Positions 28,787 to 36,042 of a DNA stretch of 64,000 bases are shown here, in pieces. The first letter of the stretch is position 1, and each line of letters opens with the position of its first letter. This DNA comes from Azospira restricta. GTDB taxonomy: Bacteria > Pseudomonadota > Gammaproteobacteria > Burkholderiales > Rhodocyclaceae. The DNA is taken from NCBI RefSeq assembly GCF_016858125.1, contig NZ_CP064781.1, positions 496,001-560,000 on the forward strand, written 5' to 3'. Position numbers and translations under genes: made by a program. The notes beneath the pieces were generated by a model. That model was not told the DNA's origin, made no database searches, and saw only the letters and a list, made by a program, of their open reading frames with translations.

Positions 28787-30697
28787 TCAGTCGCCTGCCG
28801 CCTCGTCGTCGGCGACGGCCTCGGCCGCGCCGAGGGTTTCCAGATGCCGGCAGTCGAATTCCAGCGTCAGCTCGTCGATCTCGCCGAGCGCGAGGCGCAC
28901 GCGCTGCCCCGGCGGCAGCTCCGGCAGCGACGGCACGCGCTGCAGCAGCGGCAGGTGGTCGAGCTTGACCAGGTTCTCGCGGCGCACGGTCGCGTCGATC
29001 TCGGTCAGCCCCTGCTGGCGCAGCCAGCGCAGGCACCAGTAGCGCTCCATGCCGCGCTGGAATTCGGCGTAGGCGGCGTAGGTCAGGTCGAAGTCGCGCA
29101 TCGCCGCGAACAGCGCGTCGTTGCTGGTCTTGCCCTTGCCGCCGAAGTGCGGCGTCAGGTCCTGCAGGTGGGCGATCAGCTGCCACTGGTTGACCAGGTC
29201 GACGTAGCGGCGCAGCGGCGACGAGGACCAGGCGTACTGCGCGACGCCGAGGCCGTCATGCGGCAGCGGCGAGGTCGTCATGCGCACCTTGCCGGCGGTC
29301 TGCGCGCGGTAGATGGCGGCGATCCCCTTCTCGGCCAAGAGGCCGCCCCAGGTGCTGTTGGCGACGATCATCAGCTCGGCGACCAGCTTGTCGAGCGGGC
29401 TGCCGCGCTTCCGTTCGCTGATCTCGACGCGACAGTGCTCGGCGTCGGCGAGGTCGCCCTCGATCGCGAAGTTGTAGTCGTTCACGCCCTGCACCGCCGA
29501 GGGCTTGCCGCGCCGCCCCTCGCAAGCGCAAGCCAGCTGCCAGAGCAGCTTCAACTCGTCGCAGAAGGCGAACTCGGGCAGGCCGGCGGCCAGCGTGGCC
29601 TCGTTGAACAGCGGCTCGATCTCGTGGTGGCGCAGGTTGGCGACCACCGGCACGATCTCCAGCCGCGACTCGTGGCCGGTGATCTCCAGCTCCGGCGAGA
29701 CCGTCAGGTACAGCGACACCGCCGGGCAGTTGCGGCCGGCCGACAGCGTGAAGCGCTCGACCACCGCATCGGGCAGCATCGTGATCTTGTTGCCCGGCAT
29801 GTAGACCGTCGACAGCCGCTCGCGGGCGACCGCGTCGAGCGGCGACCCGGGCAGGATGCCGAGCCCCGGCGCGGCGATGTGGATGCCGACGCGCCAGCCG
29901 ATGCCGGGCAGCGCCTGCACCGAAAAGGCGTCGTCGATCTCGGTGGTCGCCGCATCGTCGATCGAGAAGGCGCGCACCTCGGCGCGCGGCAGGCCAGCAC
30001 CGGCCTCGGGCACCGCGCAGTCGGGGAAGCCGGTGCCGCGCGGGAAGTATTCGTTGAGGAAGCGCTGGAAGTGGTAGTCGTGCGCCGAGCGGATCGCGCC
30101 GCAGCGCGCCAGCAGGTGCACGGCGGCAACGCCGAGGTCGGCGCAGGCGGTCTCCAGCGCCTTGGTCTCCGGCTTGTTGCGGTCCGGCTTGTAGAGCAGC
30201 TCGCGCAAGAGCGGCGGGAACTCCGGCGGCAGCTGCCCGCCCTTCAGCGTTTCGACCATGCGCTCGATGGCGAGCGCTTGCTGACGCTTCTTTTCAAGAC
30301 CGGCCAAAGCGGCTGCCAGAATGTCGGCAGGCGCCTTGCGGAAGCGGCCCTTGCCCTTGCGATGGAAGTAGACGGGCGCTGCGTGCAGGGCCAGCAGGAT
30401 CGCAGTCGCTTCGACCGGCGAGGCTTCGTGGCCGTAGTAGTCGCGGGCAAAATCAAGAAAAGAAAATTCGCCATCGCCAGCACACTCCCAGAGAAACTCG
30501 GCCTCGATGCCCTCGGCCACCGGCTCCGCGGCATCGAGCAAGGCGCTCGCCGCAGGCTCCCTGAACCGCAGCAGCACGTTCGCCGCCTTGATCTTGGCGC
30601 GCTTCCCGGAAACCATCTCGACCTGCAACGACGCGTCGTTGTCGGCGAGAAGTGAGCCGGCCTTGAAGGCGCCGTCTTCTTCGAATAGAACAAACAT
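28787..30697 (-). CDS. RNB-domain exoribonuclease (RNase II/R family)
   Basis: A 3'-5' exoribonuclease of 636 residues with an N-terminal cold-shock-like region, the RNB catalytic domain (about residues 230-530) and a degenerate S1 tail. Family motifs include YMPGNKITMLPD and SSPLRRYVDL. The metal-binding motif reads SIDDAATTEIDDAFS; E. coli RNase II has TIDSASTEDMDDAL, so one of the four acidic ligands is Glu rather than Asp here. It is shorter than RNase R and lacks its basic tail. It follows yqiA by 8 bases; a TATAAT overlaps the yqiA stop just before its ATG. Confidence 0.88.
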   Translation of the reverse strand: MFVLFEEDGAFKAGSLLADNDASLQVEMVSGKRAKIKAANVLLRFREPAASALLDAAEPVAEGIEAEFLWECAGDGEFSFLDFARDYYGHEASPVEATAILLALHAAPVYFHRKGKGRFRKAPADILAAALAGLEKKRQQALAIERMVETLKGGQLPPEFPPLLRELLYKPDRNKPETKALETACADLGVAAVHLLARCGAIRSAHDYHFQRFLNEYFPRGTGFPDCAVPEAGAGLPRAEVRAFSIDDAATTEIDDAFSVQALPGIGWRVGIHIAAPGLGILPGSPLDAVARERLSTVYMPGNKITMLPDAVVERFTLSAGRNCPAVSLYLTVSPELEITGHESRLEIVPVVANLRHHEIEPLFNEATLAAGLPEFAFCDELKLLWQLACACEGRRGKPSAVQGVNDYNFAIEGDLADAEHCRVEISERKRGSPLDKLVAELMIVANSTWGGLLAEKGIAAIYRAQTAGKVRMTTSPLPHDGLGVAQYAWSSSPLRRYVDLVNQWQLIAHLQDLTPHFGGKGKTSNDALFAAMRDFDLTYAAYAEFQRGMERYWCLRWLRQQGLTEIDATVRRENLVKLDHLPLLQRVPSLPELPPGQRVRLALGEIDELTLEFDCRHLETLGAAEAVADDEAAGD

Positions 30698-30704
30698 CCT
30701 GCGG

Positions 30705-30710
30705 ATTATA
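30705..30710 (-). promoter_or_regulatory. TATAAT seven bases before the RNB gene ATG
   Basis: A perfect -10 hexamer on the minus strand lies inside the hairpin CTGCGG...CCGCAG and overlaps the yqiA stop. If used, transcription would begin at or next to the ATG at 30697, giving a leaderless mRNA. No -35 is apparent. Confidence 0.35.
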
Positions 30711-31287
30711 ACCCGCAGAATTCAATGATTTGCGGCACGAAATCGGGAAAGCGGGTGAAGCTGTGGTCGCCGCCGGGCAGCACCGTCTGCCGGCAGCCGG
30801 CGTAGCGGCTGACCGCCGCCCGATAGTCGAGCAGCTCGTCGCCCTCCTCGACCAGCAGCCAGTAGCGTTCCGGCGTGATCCGCGGCACCTCCAGCGCGCG
30901 CAGCGTGGCGATGTGCGCCGCGGTGAATTCGAAGACTTCGCCGCTGTAGAGATTGGTCTGCGGCCCGACGTAGGCCTCCAGCGACAGCGGCGCGACCACC
31001 GCCGGGTTGATCAGCACCGCCGGCAAACCATATTTTTCGGCCAGCCAGGTCGCGTAATAGCCGCCGAGCGAACTGCCGAGCAGCGTGCACGCGGGATGCT
31101 CGGCGAGGATCGCCTCGGCCTGCGCAATGGCGACGGCCGGGTCGTGCGACAGCGCCGGGCAGTGGAAGCGGTCGGCGAGGCCGCGCTCGGCCAGCGCCGC
31201 GCCGAGCAGGCGGGCCTTCCAGGACTGCGGGGAGGAGCGGAAGCCGTGCAGGTAGAGCAGCGACGGCGAACCGGCAGCGAGGCTCAA
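30706..31287 (-). CDS. yqiA: YqiA-like alpha/beta hydrolase esterase
   Basis: A 193-residue serine hydrolase of the YqiA/UPF0227 type. It has LLYLHGFRSSPQSWKARLL near the start, the nucleophile elbow LLGSSLGGYYATWLAEKYG and the catalytic histidine in GGDHSFTRF. The natural substrate is unknown; E. coli YqiA cleaves short acyl esters. The start is TTG, overlapping the stop of the upstream repressor (TTGA), consistent with coupled translation. Confidence 0.88.
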   Translation of the reverse strand: MSLAAGSPSLLYLHGFRSSPQSWKARLLGAALAERGLADRFHCPALSHDPAVAIAQAEAILAEHPACTLLGSSLGGYYATWLAEKYGLPAVLINPAVVAPLSLEAYVGPQTNLYSGEVFEFTAAHIATLRALEVPRITPERYWLLVEEGDELLDYRAAVSRYAGCRQTVLPGGDHSFTRFPDFVPQIIEFCGL

Positions 31288-31976
31288 CGTCCGACCAGCA
31301 GGCGCCCGACGACGTGGCCGACGACCTCGATGCCGCTCGCTGCGAGCGCCTCCTCGGACAGCGTCTCGCTGCCGAAGCGGTTGTTGTCGCAGATCAGGCG
31401 CAGCCCGTCGACGGTGCCGCGCTGGATGCGGCGGACGACCAATGCGCCGTGCACGCGCAGTACATAGACGCCGTTGCCGACGAGGCGGTTGACGCGCGGG
31501 TCGTAGAAGACGACGTCGCCCGGGCGCAGGTAGGGGTCCATGTCGTCGGAGGCCATCCGCATCGCCGTCACGCCGCGCGGCAGGCCGACCTCGCGCAGCG
31601 CCTCCGGCAGCATATACAGCGAATGCGCCTCGTCCGCGTCGCTGCCGTGGATGTCGATCACCGTATAGCGCTCGTCGATGGCGTGCGCGCCGGTGCTCTG
31701 CGCGCCGACCACCAGCTGCTCGACGGTGGTGTTGAGGGTTTCCGCGATCTCCGGCAGCCGCGCCAGCTCGGGCACGCCTTCGCCGCGCAGCCAGTTGGCC
31801 GCGGTGTTCTGGCTGACGCCGAACAGCTCGGCTACCGCCGTCACCCGGCCGTAGCCGACCGGAATCGCCCCGCGACGATCCAGCGCCGCATTCAGGTTCT
31901 CCGCGAACTGCTTGCGGAACGCCTTCTGCCGCTGCGCCTTGTCGTCCTGATTGTCGAGTTGGATGACCGTATTCAT
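31284..31976 (-). CDS. XRE-family repressor with degenerate S24/LexA-like domain
   Basis: A 230-residue DNA-binding protein: a helix-turn-helix (about residues 40-70, AELFGVSQNTAANWLRGEG) and a C-terminal LexA/CI-type domain. In self-cleaving members the catalytic Ser is in a G-[DE]-S-M motif and the Lys in V-K-R. Here the equivalent segments are MASDDMDPYLRPGD and LVVRRIQR, so Asp and Arg appear to replace the dyad and self-cleavage is unlikely. It is the first gene of a six-gene operon and may regulate itself. Host regulator rather than phage remnant, because no phage genes are near. Confidence 0.82.
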   Translation of the reverse strand: MNTVIQLDNQDDKAQRQKAFRKQFAENLNAALDRRGAIPVGYGRVTAVAELFGVSQNTAANWLRGEGVPELARLPEIAETLNTTVEQLVVGAQSTGAHAIDERYTVIDIHGSDADEAHSLYMLPEALREVGLPRGVTAMRMASDDMDPYLRPGDVVFYDPRVNRLVGNGVYVLRVHGALVVRRIQRGTVDGLRLICDNNRFGSETLSEEALAASGIEVVGHVVGRLLVGR

Positions 31977-31982
31977 GCGCCG

Positions 31983-31988
31983 ATTATA
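31983..31988 (-). promoter_or_regulatory. TATAAT six bases before the repressor ATG
   Basis: A perfect -10 hexamer on the minus strand ends six bases before the ATG at 31976, so the expected start of transcription falls on the ATG. This would give a leaderless mRNA, as for phage lambda cI from PRM. There is no Shine-Dalgarno between the two. A -35 is not evident. Confidence 0.5.
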
Positions 31989-32184
31989 GAACGCCTTTTT
32001 GCCGCGGCGGCCAAGGGAAGAAAACCAACGTGATACGAATTCCCTGAACAACCAGGGAGATGCAGAAACCGGCAAGGCTGGCGGCCGCGGCGCTCCAGCC
32101 CGCGCCCACATGCCCCCCGCCCCGGAACACCCTCCCGCCAGCCGCGGTCTGAGCTATAAAGAATGGTGTAAGAGGAGATTGACC

Positions 32185-32496
32185 ATGATCGACGCACCGG
32201 TTGTTTCCATCCACATCCCGCCGCCGCTGCGCCCGCTGGTGGAAGGTCACGAGGAAGTTACCGTCAGCGGCGAGACGGTCGGTGAGGCGCTGCATGCGCT
32301 GGAGCATGCTTACCCGGTGCTGACCGGCAAGGTGCTCGGCAACAATGGGCAGTTGCAGCCCTCGGTCGACGTCTACCTCGGGCCGACCAGCATCCGCGCG
32401 CTGAACGGCGCGGAGACGCCGATCACCACCGAGGAGACGATCAGCATCGTGCAGCGCACGACGCGGGTGGTCGACGGCGAAATCAGCGTTGGCTGA
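32185..32496 (+). CDS. MoaD/ThiS-family ubiquitin-like protein
   Basis: A 103-residue beta-grasp protein resembling MoaD, ThiS or small archaeal modifier proteins that carry sulfur as a C-terminal thiocarboxylate. The fold signature IPPPLRPLVEGHEEV, TVGEALHALEHAYP and RALNGAETPI is seen. The C terminus ends EISVG with a single glycine rather than the usual GG, so activation by an E1-like enzyme is uncertain. AGAGGAG lies 8-9 bases before the ATG and TATAAA at 32155-32160 is a possible -10. Its 3' end overlaps the convergent ubiT by 14 bases. Confidence 0.75.
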   Translation: MIDAPVVSIHIPPPLRPLVEGHEEVTVSGETVGEALHALEHAYPVLTGKVLGNNGQLQPSVDVYLGPTSIRALNGAETPITTEETISIVQRTTRVVDGEISVG

Positions 32497-32968
32497 TGAA
32501 GGGCAGGCTGCGCGGCAGTTGCGGCAGGCGTGGCTTCAGCTGCGAGAGGTCGATCGCGTCGAGCATGTTCTTGACGATCAGGCCTAATTCGGTGTCGCCC
32601 TCGATCGACAGTTCGCGGTTGAAGAACAGCGTGTCCGGGTCTTCCTGCCGCGTCGCCACCTGCAGGAAGGCGGAGAGGTTGGCGCGGAAGGCCAGGTCCG
32701 GCGTGCCGGCCGGGCGGAACAGCGGGCGGAAGAAGCCGCCGCGGTAGGTGAAGGCGGCCTGGCCGCCGGTGTCGTAGACCTGCACGACGAAGGTCTTGCC
32801 TTCCATCGCCGCCAGGCTGTCTTCGGGCAACAGGCCCAGCTTCGCCGCGGCGTTGAGCGCGGTGGTCAGCGCCACCGCGTGCGGCCATTGCGGCAGCTTC
32901 TCGCCGATGCGGGCGATGAAGCCCGGCAGCTGGAATTTCGGAATCGTGAATCCCTGGTCCATGCTCAT
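32483..32968 (-). CDS. ubiT: UbiT SCP2-domain protein for O2-independent ubiquinone synthesis
   Basis: A 161-residue lipid-binding protein with an SCP2 fold. UbiT supplies or holds ubiquinone intermediates in the anaerobic pathway with UbiU and UbiV. Recognisable parts are a hydrophobic N-terminal helix ([23 protein letters not shown]) cut here to its conserved core, and the [36 protein letters not shown] stretch, given in part as [20 protein letters not shown]. The ATG at 32968 overlaps the ubiV stop (ATGA), so ubiU, ubiV and ubiT form one operon. Confidence 0.9.
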   Translation of the reverse strand: MSMDQGFTIPKFQLPGFIARIGEKLPQWPHAVALTTALNAAAKLGLLPEDSLAAMEGKTFVVQVYDTGGQAAFTYRGGFFRPLFRPAGTPDLAFRANLSAFLQVATRQEDPDTLFFNRELSIEGDTELGLIVKNMLDAIDLSQLKPRLPQLPRSLPFISQR

Positions 32969-33870
32969 GCTCCTGTGAGTGCGGCGACGGCCTGCGTATG
33001 CCGCTGCGCGATGCCGGCGTCGCCGAACCAGTAGCCGTCGACGAGGCCTTCCGGGTTCCACGCGGCATTGGCCGCCGCCGGTTCGCCGCGGCGGGCGGCG
33101 TCGAAGGCGGCGACGATCTCGGCAGTATAGGCCGGCTGCGGGCTGACGCGGATGATGTCGATGCCCAGCTCGCGCAGCGTCGGCACTTCGGCGAGCAGGT
33201 TGTAGCTCTGCGCCGACATCGTCTGGATGCCGTTGATGGCGAGGAAGCTCTGCCCCTCGCGCGTCTTCAGCGTCATCCCTTCCGGGTGGTCGAGGCACTT
33301 GAACTGGCAGTCGTCCTTGTTCAGGTTGTAGTGGCGCGCGGTGAAGCAGCGCGCCGAGAAGGCGAGCGGCAGCTTGCCGAAGACGAAGACCTCGGTCTCG
33401 ACGCCTTCCGGACGCGAGCGGTGCAGCGTCTCGACCAGCTTGCGGTCGGCTTCCAGCGGCGGCACCCAGCGCTTCAGTCCGTAGCGCGCGTAGGTGGCCA
33501 GCGTCGCCTCGTTGTAGATGTTGAGGTGCGGGCCGGCGACGAAGGGCAGCTTGCCCTGCACCAGGTTCACCGCGCCGAGGTCGTTGGCCTCGATCTTGCA
33601 GCCCGCCTCGTCGATCAGCCGGCGCATCGCCTTCAGGTCGCTCTCCGATTCGAGCAGCGCCTGCGCCGAGACGACGACTTCCTTGCCGGCGTCGGTCAGG
33701 TCGCGGGCGAGGCCGATCCAGTCGGCGGTGCGCAGCTGCTGCCGGCGCGAGCAGACGACCTCGCCGACATAGACGATGTCGATCGCCTCGTTCTGCGCCA
33801 TCTCGGCGTAGAACTCCATGACTTCGGCCTTCGGCCAGAAATAGAGCAGGGGGCCCAGCGCGAGCTTCAT
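32965..33870 (-). CDS. ubiV: UbiV, O2-independent ubiquinone hydroxylation protein
   Basis: A U32 peptidase-family protein that forms a complex with UbiU, binds a 4Fe-4S cluster and hydroxylates ubiquinone precursors without oxygen, using prephenate as oxygen donor in E. coli. Cluster-type cysteines are visible in [19 protein letters not shown] and DDCQFKC. ATG at 33870 gives the usual [13 protein letters not shown] start, with GGATGAAG just upstream; in-frame ATG at 33879 or TTG at 33885 would add three or five residues. It lies 27 bases after ubiU and overlaps ubiT by four. Confidence 0.93.
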   Translation of the reverse strand: MKLALGPLLYFWPKAEVMEFYAEMAQNEAIDIVYVGEVVCSRRQQLRTADWIGLARDLTDAGKEVVVSAQALLESESDLKAMRRLIDEAGCKIEANDLGAVNLVQGKLPFVAGPHLNIYNEATLATYARYGLKRWVPPLEADRKLVETLHRSRPEGVETEVFVFGKLPLAFSARCFTARHYNLNKDDCQFKCLDHPEGMTLKTREGQSFLAINGIQTMSAQSYNLLAEVPTLRELGIDIIRVSPQPAYTAEIVAAFDAARRGEPAAANAAWNPEGLVDGYWFGDAGIAQRHTQAVAALTGA

Positions 33871-33897
33871 GTTCTTCATCCGCAATTCAGGAAAAAA

Positions 33898-34911
33898 TCA
33901 CCGCCACGGGCGGTTGTAGGCGCCCAGCGTCGCCTGGTTGCCTTCCGAGACCTTGGCCAGCTCGGCCTGCCAGGTCGGCTTGACGTGGTAGCGCTCGCTC
34001 TCGTTGGCGAAGGCGTCGAGCGCGGCCCTGAGCGTGCGCGTCACCTGCGTCACATAGGCCGGGCTGCGCTGGCGCCCCTCGACCTTGATCGCCTTGACGC
34101 CGATCTTGATGATCTCGGGCAGGATCTCGAGCACGTTCAGGCTGGTCGGCTCCTCGAGCGCGTAGTAGGTTTCCCCCTGCACCTCGAAGCGGCCCTTGCA
34201 CAGCGTCGGGTAGCCAGCCGGCTCGTCGTCGGCGAAGCGGTCGATGAGGATGCCGTTCAAGCGCGTGTCCATCTGCCCCGGCTTCTTGTCCCATTTCACG
34301 TATTTCGCCGGCGAGCAGGCGCCGACGGTGTTCGGCGATTCGCCGGTGGCGTACGAGGACAGCCAGCAGCGGCCCTCGTTCATCACGCACAGGCTGCCGA
34401 AGCCGAAGACCTCGATCTCGACCGGCGTGTTTTTGATCACGTGCTCGACCTGCGCCAGCGTCAGCACGCGCGGCAGCACCGCGCGCAGCACGCCGAATTC
34501 GCGGTGGGCGAAGTTGATCGCCTCGTAGCTGGTCGCCGAGCCCTGTACCGACAGGTGCAGGCGCTGCTGCGGGTGGCGGTTGCGCGCGTAGTCGAGCAGG
34601 CCGACGTCGGCGAGGATGATCGCGTCCACTCCGAGGCCGACGGCGCCGTCGACCGCCGCCCGCCAGTCGGCGACGCGACCTGGCTGCGGGAAGGTGTTGA
34701 TCGCCATCAGCACCTCGCAGCCGCGGTCGTGCGCATAGCGGACGCCATCGGCCATGGTCTTCGCGTCGAAGTTGAGGCCGGCGAAGTTGCGGGCGTTGGT
34801 GTCGTTCTTGTAGCCGAGGTAGACGGCGTCGGCGCCGTTGTCGACGGCGGCCTTCAGCGCCGGCAGGCTGCCGGCGGGGCAAACGAGGTCCGGCAGGGCG
34901 GAACGGTCCAT
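33898..34911 (-). CDS. ubiU: UbiU, O2-independent ubiquinone hydroxylation protein
   Basis: Partner of UbiV, with its own 4Fe-4S cluster. The 337-residue U32-family protein has the N-terminal DLVCPAGSLPALKAAVDNGA motif, ADAVYLGYKN, and the cysteine pattern LCVMNEGRCWLSSY, GACSPAKY and LCKGRF expected for cluster ligation. It is the first gene of ubiUVT, placed behind an FNR-type box, which fits a pathway needed only without oxygen, for example during nitrate respiration. Confidence 0.95.
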   Translation of the reverse strand: MDRSALPDLVCPAGSLPALKAAVDNGADAVYLGYKNDTNARNFAGLNFDAKTMADGVRYAHDRGCEVLMAINTFPQPGRVADWRAAVDGAVGLGVDAIILADVGLLDYARNRHPQQRLHLSVQGSATSYEAINFAHREFGVLRAVLPRVLTLAQVEHVIKNTPVEIEVFGFGSLCVMNEGRCWLSSYATGESPNTVGACSPAKYVKWDKKPGQMDTRLNGILIDRFADDEPAGYPTLCKGRFEVQGETYYALEEPTSLNVLEILPEIIKIGVKAIKVEGRQRSPAYVTQVTRTLRAALDAFANESERYHVKPTWQAELAKVSEGNQATLGAYNRPWR

Positions 34912-34943
34912 GGTTTCTGCGGAGGAAATACGGGAAGCTGGGC

Positions 34944-34949
34944 AGTCTA
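34944..34949 (-). promoter_or_regulatory. -10 element of the ubiUVT promoter
   Basis: TAGACT on the minus strand matches the TAnnnT core. Transcription from about 34937 would place the FNR box centre (34978.5) at about -41.5, the normal class II activator position. Confidence 0.55.
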
Positions 34950-34971
34950 CCGCCGCCCCGGCAAGCGCCCC

Positions 34972-34985
34972 TTGATGTGGGTCAA
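34972..34985 (-). promoter_or_regulatory. FNR/Anr-type binding site upstream of ubiU
   Basis: TTGATGTGGGTCAA matches the FNR consensus TTGAT-N4-ATCAA at nine of ten defined positions. It lies 61 bases before the ubiU start in the 222-base gap between ubiU and a divergent regulator gene. FNR control of ubiUV is known in E. coli. Confidence 0.75.
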
Positions 34986-35031
34986 TAGCGCTTTCGGCGC
35001 ATGAGTGAGCTCAATCAAGGACAAGTGCATA

Positions 35032-35037
35032 TATACT
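35032..35037 (+). promoter_or_regulatory. possible -10 for the REC-ATPase regulator gene
   Basis: TATACT in an AT-rich patch lies 97 bases before the gene start at 35134. No clear -35 is seen. Confidence 0.35.
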
Positions 35038-35133
35038 GCGTTTTCGCCGCCCCGGTGTCCGCGCAGCCGACCGCCGCCACCGCACAACAACAGGAACGGC
35101 GCCGCGACCACAACCCGAGGAGACAACCGCGCC

Positions 35134-36036
35134 ATGGCCCCGACCCGCATCCTGACCGTAGACGACGAGCCGCTGAACCTGGCGATCATCGAGGAATACC
35201 TGTCGGAAGAGACCGACTACCGGCTGGACAGCGCCGGCGACGGCGAAGCTGCCTGGCAGGCGCTGACAGGCGCCAACGCGCCGTACGACCTGGTCATCCT
35301 CGACCGCATCATGCCGGCGCTCGACGGCCTCGAGCTGCTGCGGCGGATGAAGGGCGACCCGCGCTTCGCCGGGATTCCGGTGATCATGCAGACCGCGGCC
35401 TCGACGCCGGAACAGGTACGCGAAGGGCTGGCCGCCGGCGCCTACTACTACCTGACCAAGCCCTACGAACCGGAGACGCTGTGCGCGGTGGTGCGCGCGG
35501 CGCTCGGCGACCAGCGCGCGCTGCGCAGCGCGGTGAACCGCGCCGGCAGCATGGAGCGGGCGTTCCAGCAGCTGTCGTCGATCGAGTTCAGCTTCCGCAC
35601 GCTGGACGAGGCGCGCACGCTCGCCGAGTTCCTCGCCGGCCTGTGCCCGAACCCGCAGGCCGCGCTGTTCGGCATCAGCGAGCTGATGGTGAACGCCATC
35701 GAGCACGGCAACCTCGGCATCAGCTATCGCGAGAAGACGCTGCTGCTGATGGAGAACGACTGGCACGCGGAAATCGGCCGCCGCCTGGAACTGCCGCAGT
35801 TCCGCGCGCGCGTCGCGCACGTGCGCCTGGAGCCGCAGCCCGACTGCCTGCGCTTCACGATCAGCGACGCCGGCGCCGGCTTCGACTGGCAGCGCTACCT
35901 GGACTTCGATCCGACGCGGATCTTCGACCCGAATGGCCGCGGCATCGCGATGGCGCAGCGCACCAGCTTCGCCAGCATCGAGTATCCGGGCTGCGGCAAC
36001 GTCGTCGTCGCCACGGTCAGCCGCAAGCCGTCCTGA
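35134..36036 (+). CDS. response regulator fused to an RsbW-like ATPase domain
   Basis: A 300-residue protein: a receiver domain (about 1-125; acid pocket LTVDDE, phosphoacceptor D57 in VILDRIMP, lysine in YLTKPYE) joined to a HATPase_c domain of the anti-sigma/RsbW type (about 160-300; N box ELMVNAIEHGN, G1-like SDAGAGFDW, GRGIAMAQ). No DNA-binding domain is present, so output is probably through protein binding or phosphotransfer. GAGGAGA lies about 13 bases before the ATG. The 129 bases upstream are in frame but look non-coding. It ends 6 bases before the convergent SCO gene. Confidence 0.87.
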   Translation: MAPTRILTVDDEPLNLAIIEEYLSEETDYRLDSAGDGEAAWQALTGANAPYDLVILDRIMPALDGLELLRRMKGDPRFAGIPVIMQTAASTPEQVREGLAAGAYYYLTKPYEPETLCAVVRAALGDQRALRSAVNRAGSMERAFQQLSSIEFSFRTLDEARTLAEFLAGLCPNPQAALFGISELMVNAIEHGNLGISYREKTLLLMENDWHAEIGRRLELPQFRARVAHVRLEPQPDCLRFTISDAGAGFDWQRYLDFDPTRIFDPNGRGIAMAQRTSFASIEYPGCGNVVVATVSRKPS

Positions 36037-36042
36037 CGCGGC

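Noticed and set aside
31284-31976. Prophage remnant indicated by the CI-like repressor
   Set aside because: All neighbours are housekeeping genes in a tight operon, with no integrase, att repeats or phage genes.
34912-35133. The in-frame extension of the REC-ATPase gene to an ATG at 35001 or 35005
   Set aside because: The added residues are Pro/Arg/Asn-rich with no similarity to receiver domains, and the ATG at 35134 has a purine-rich site and gives the standard start.
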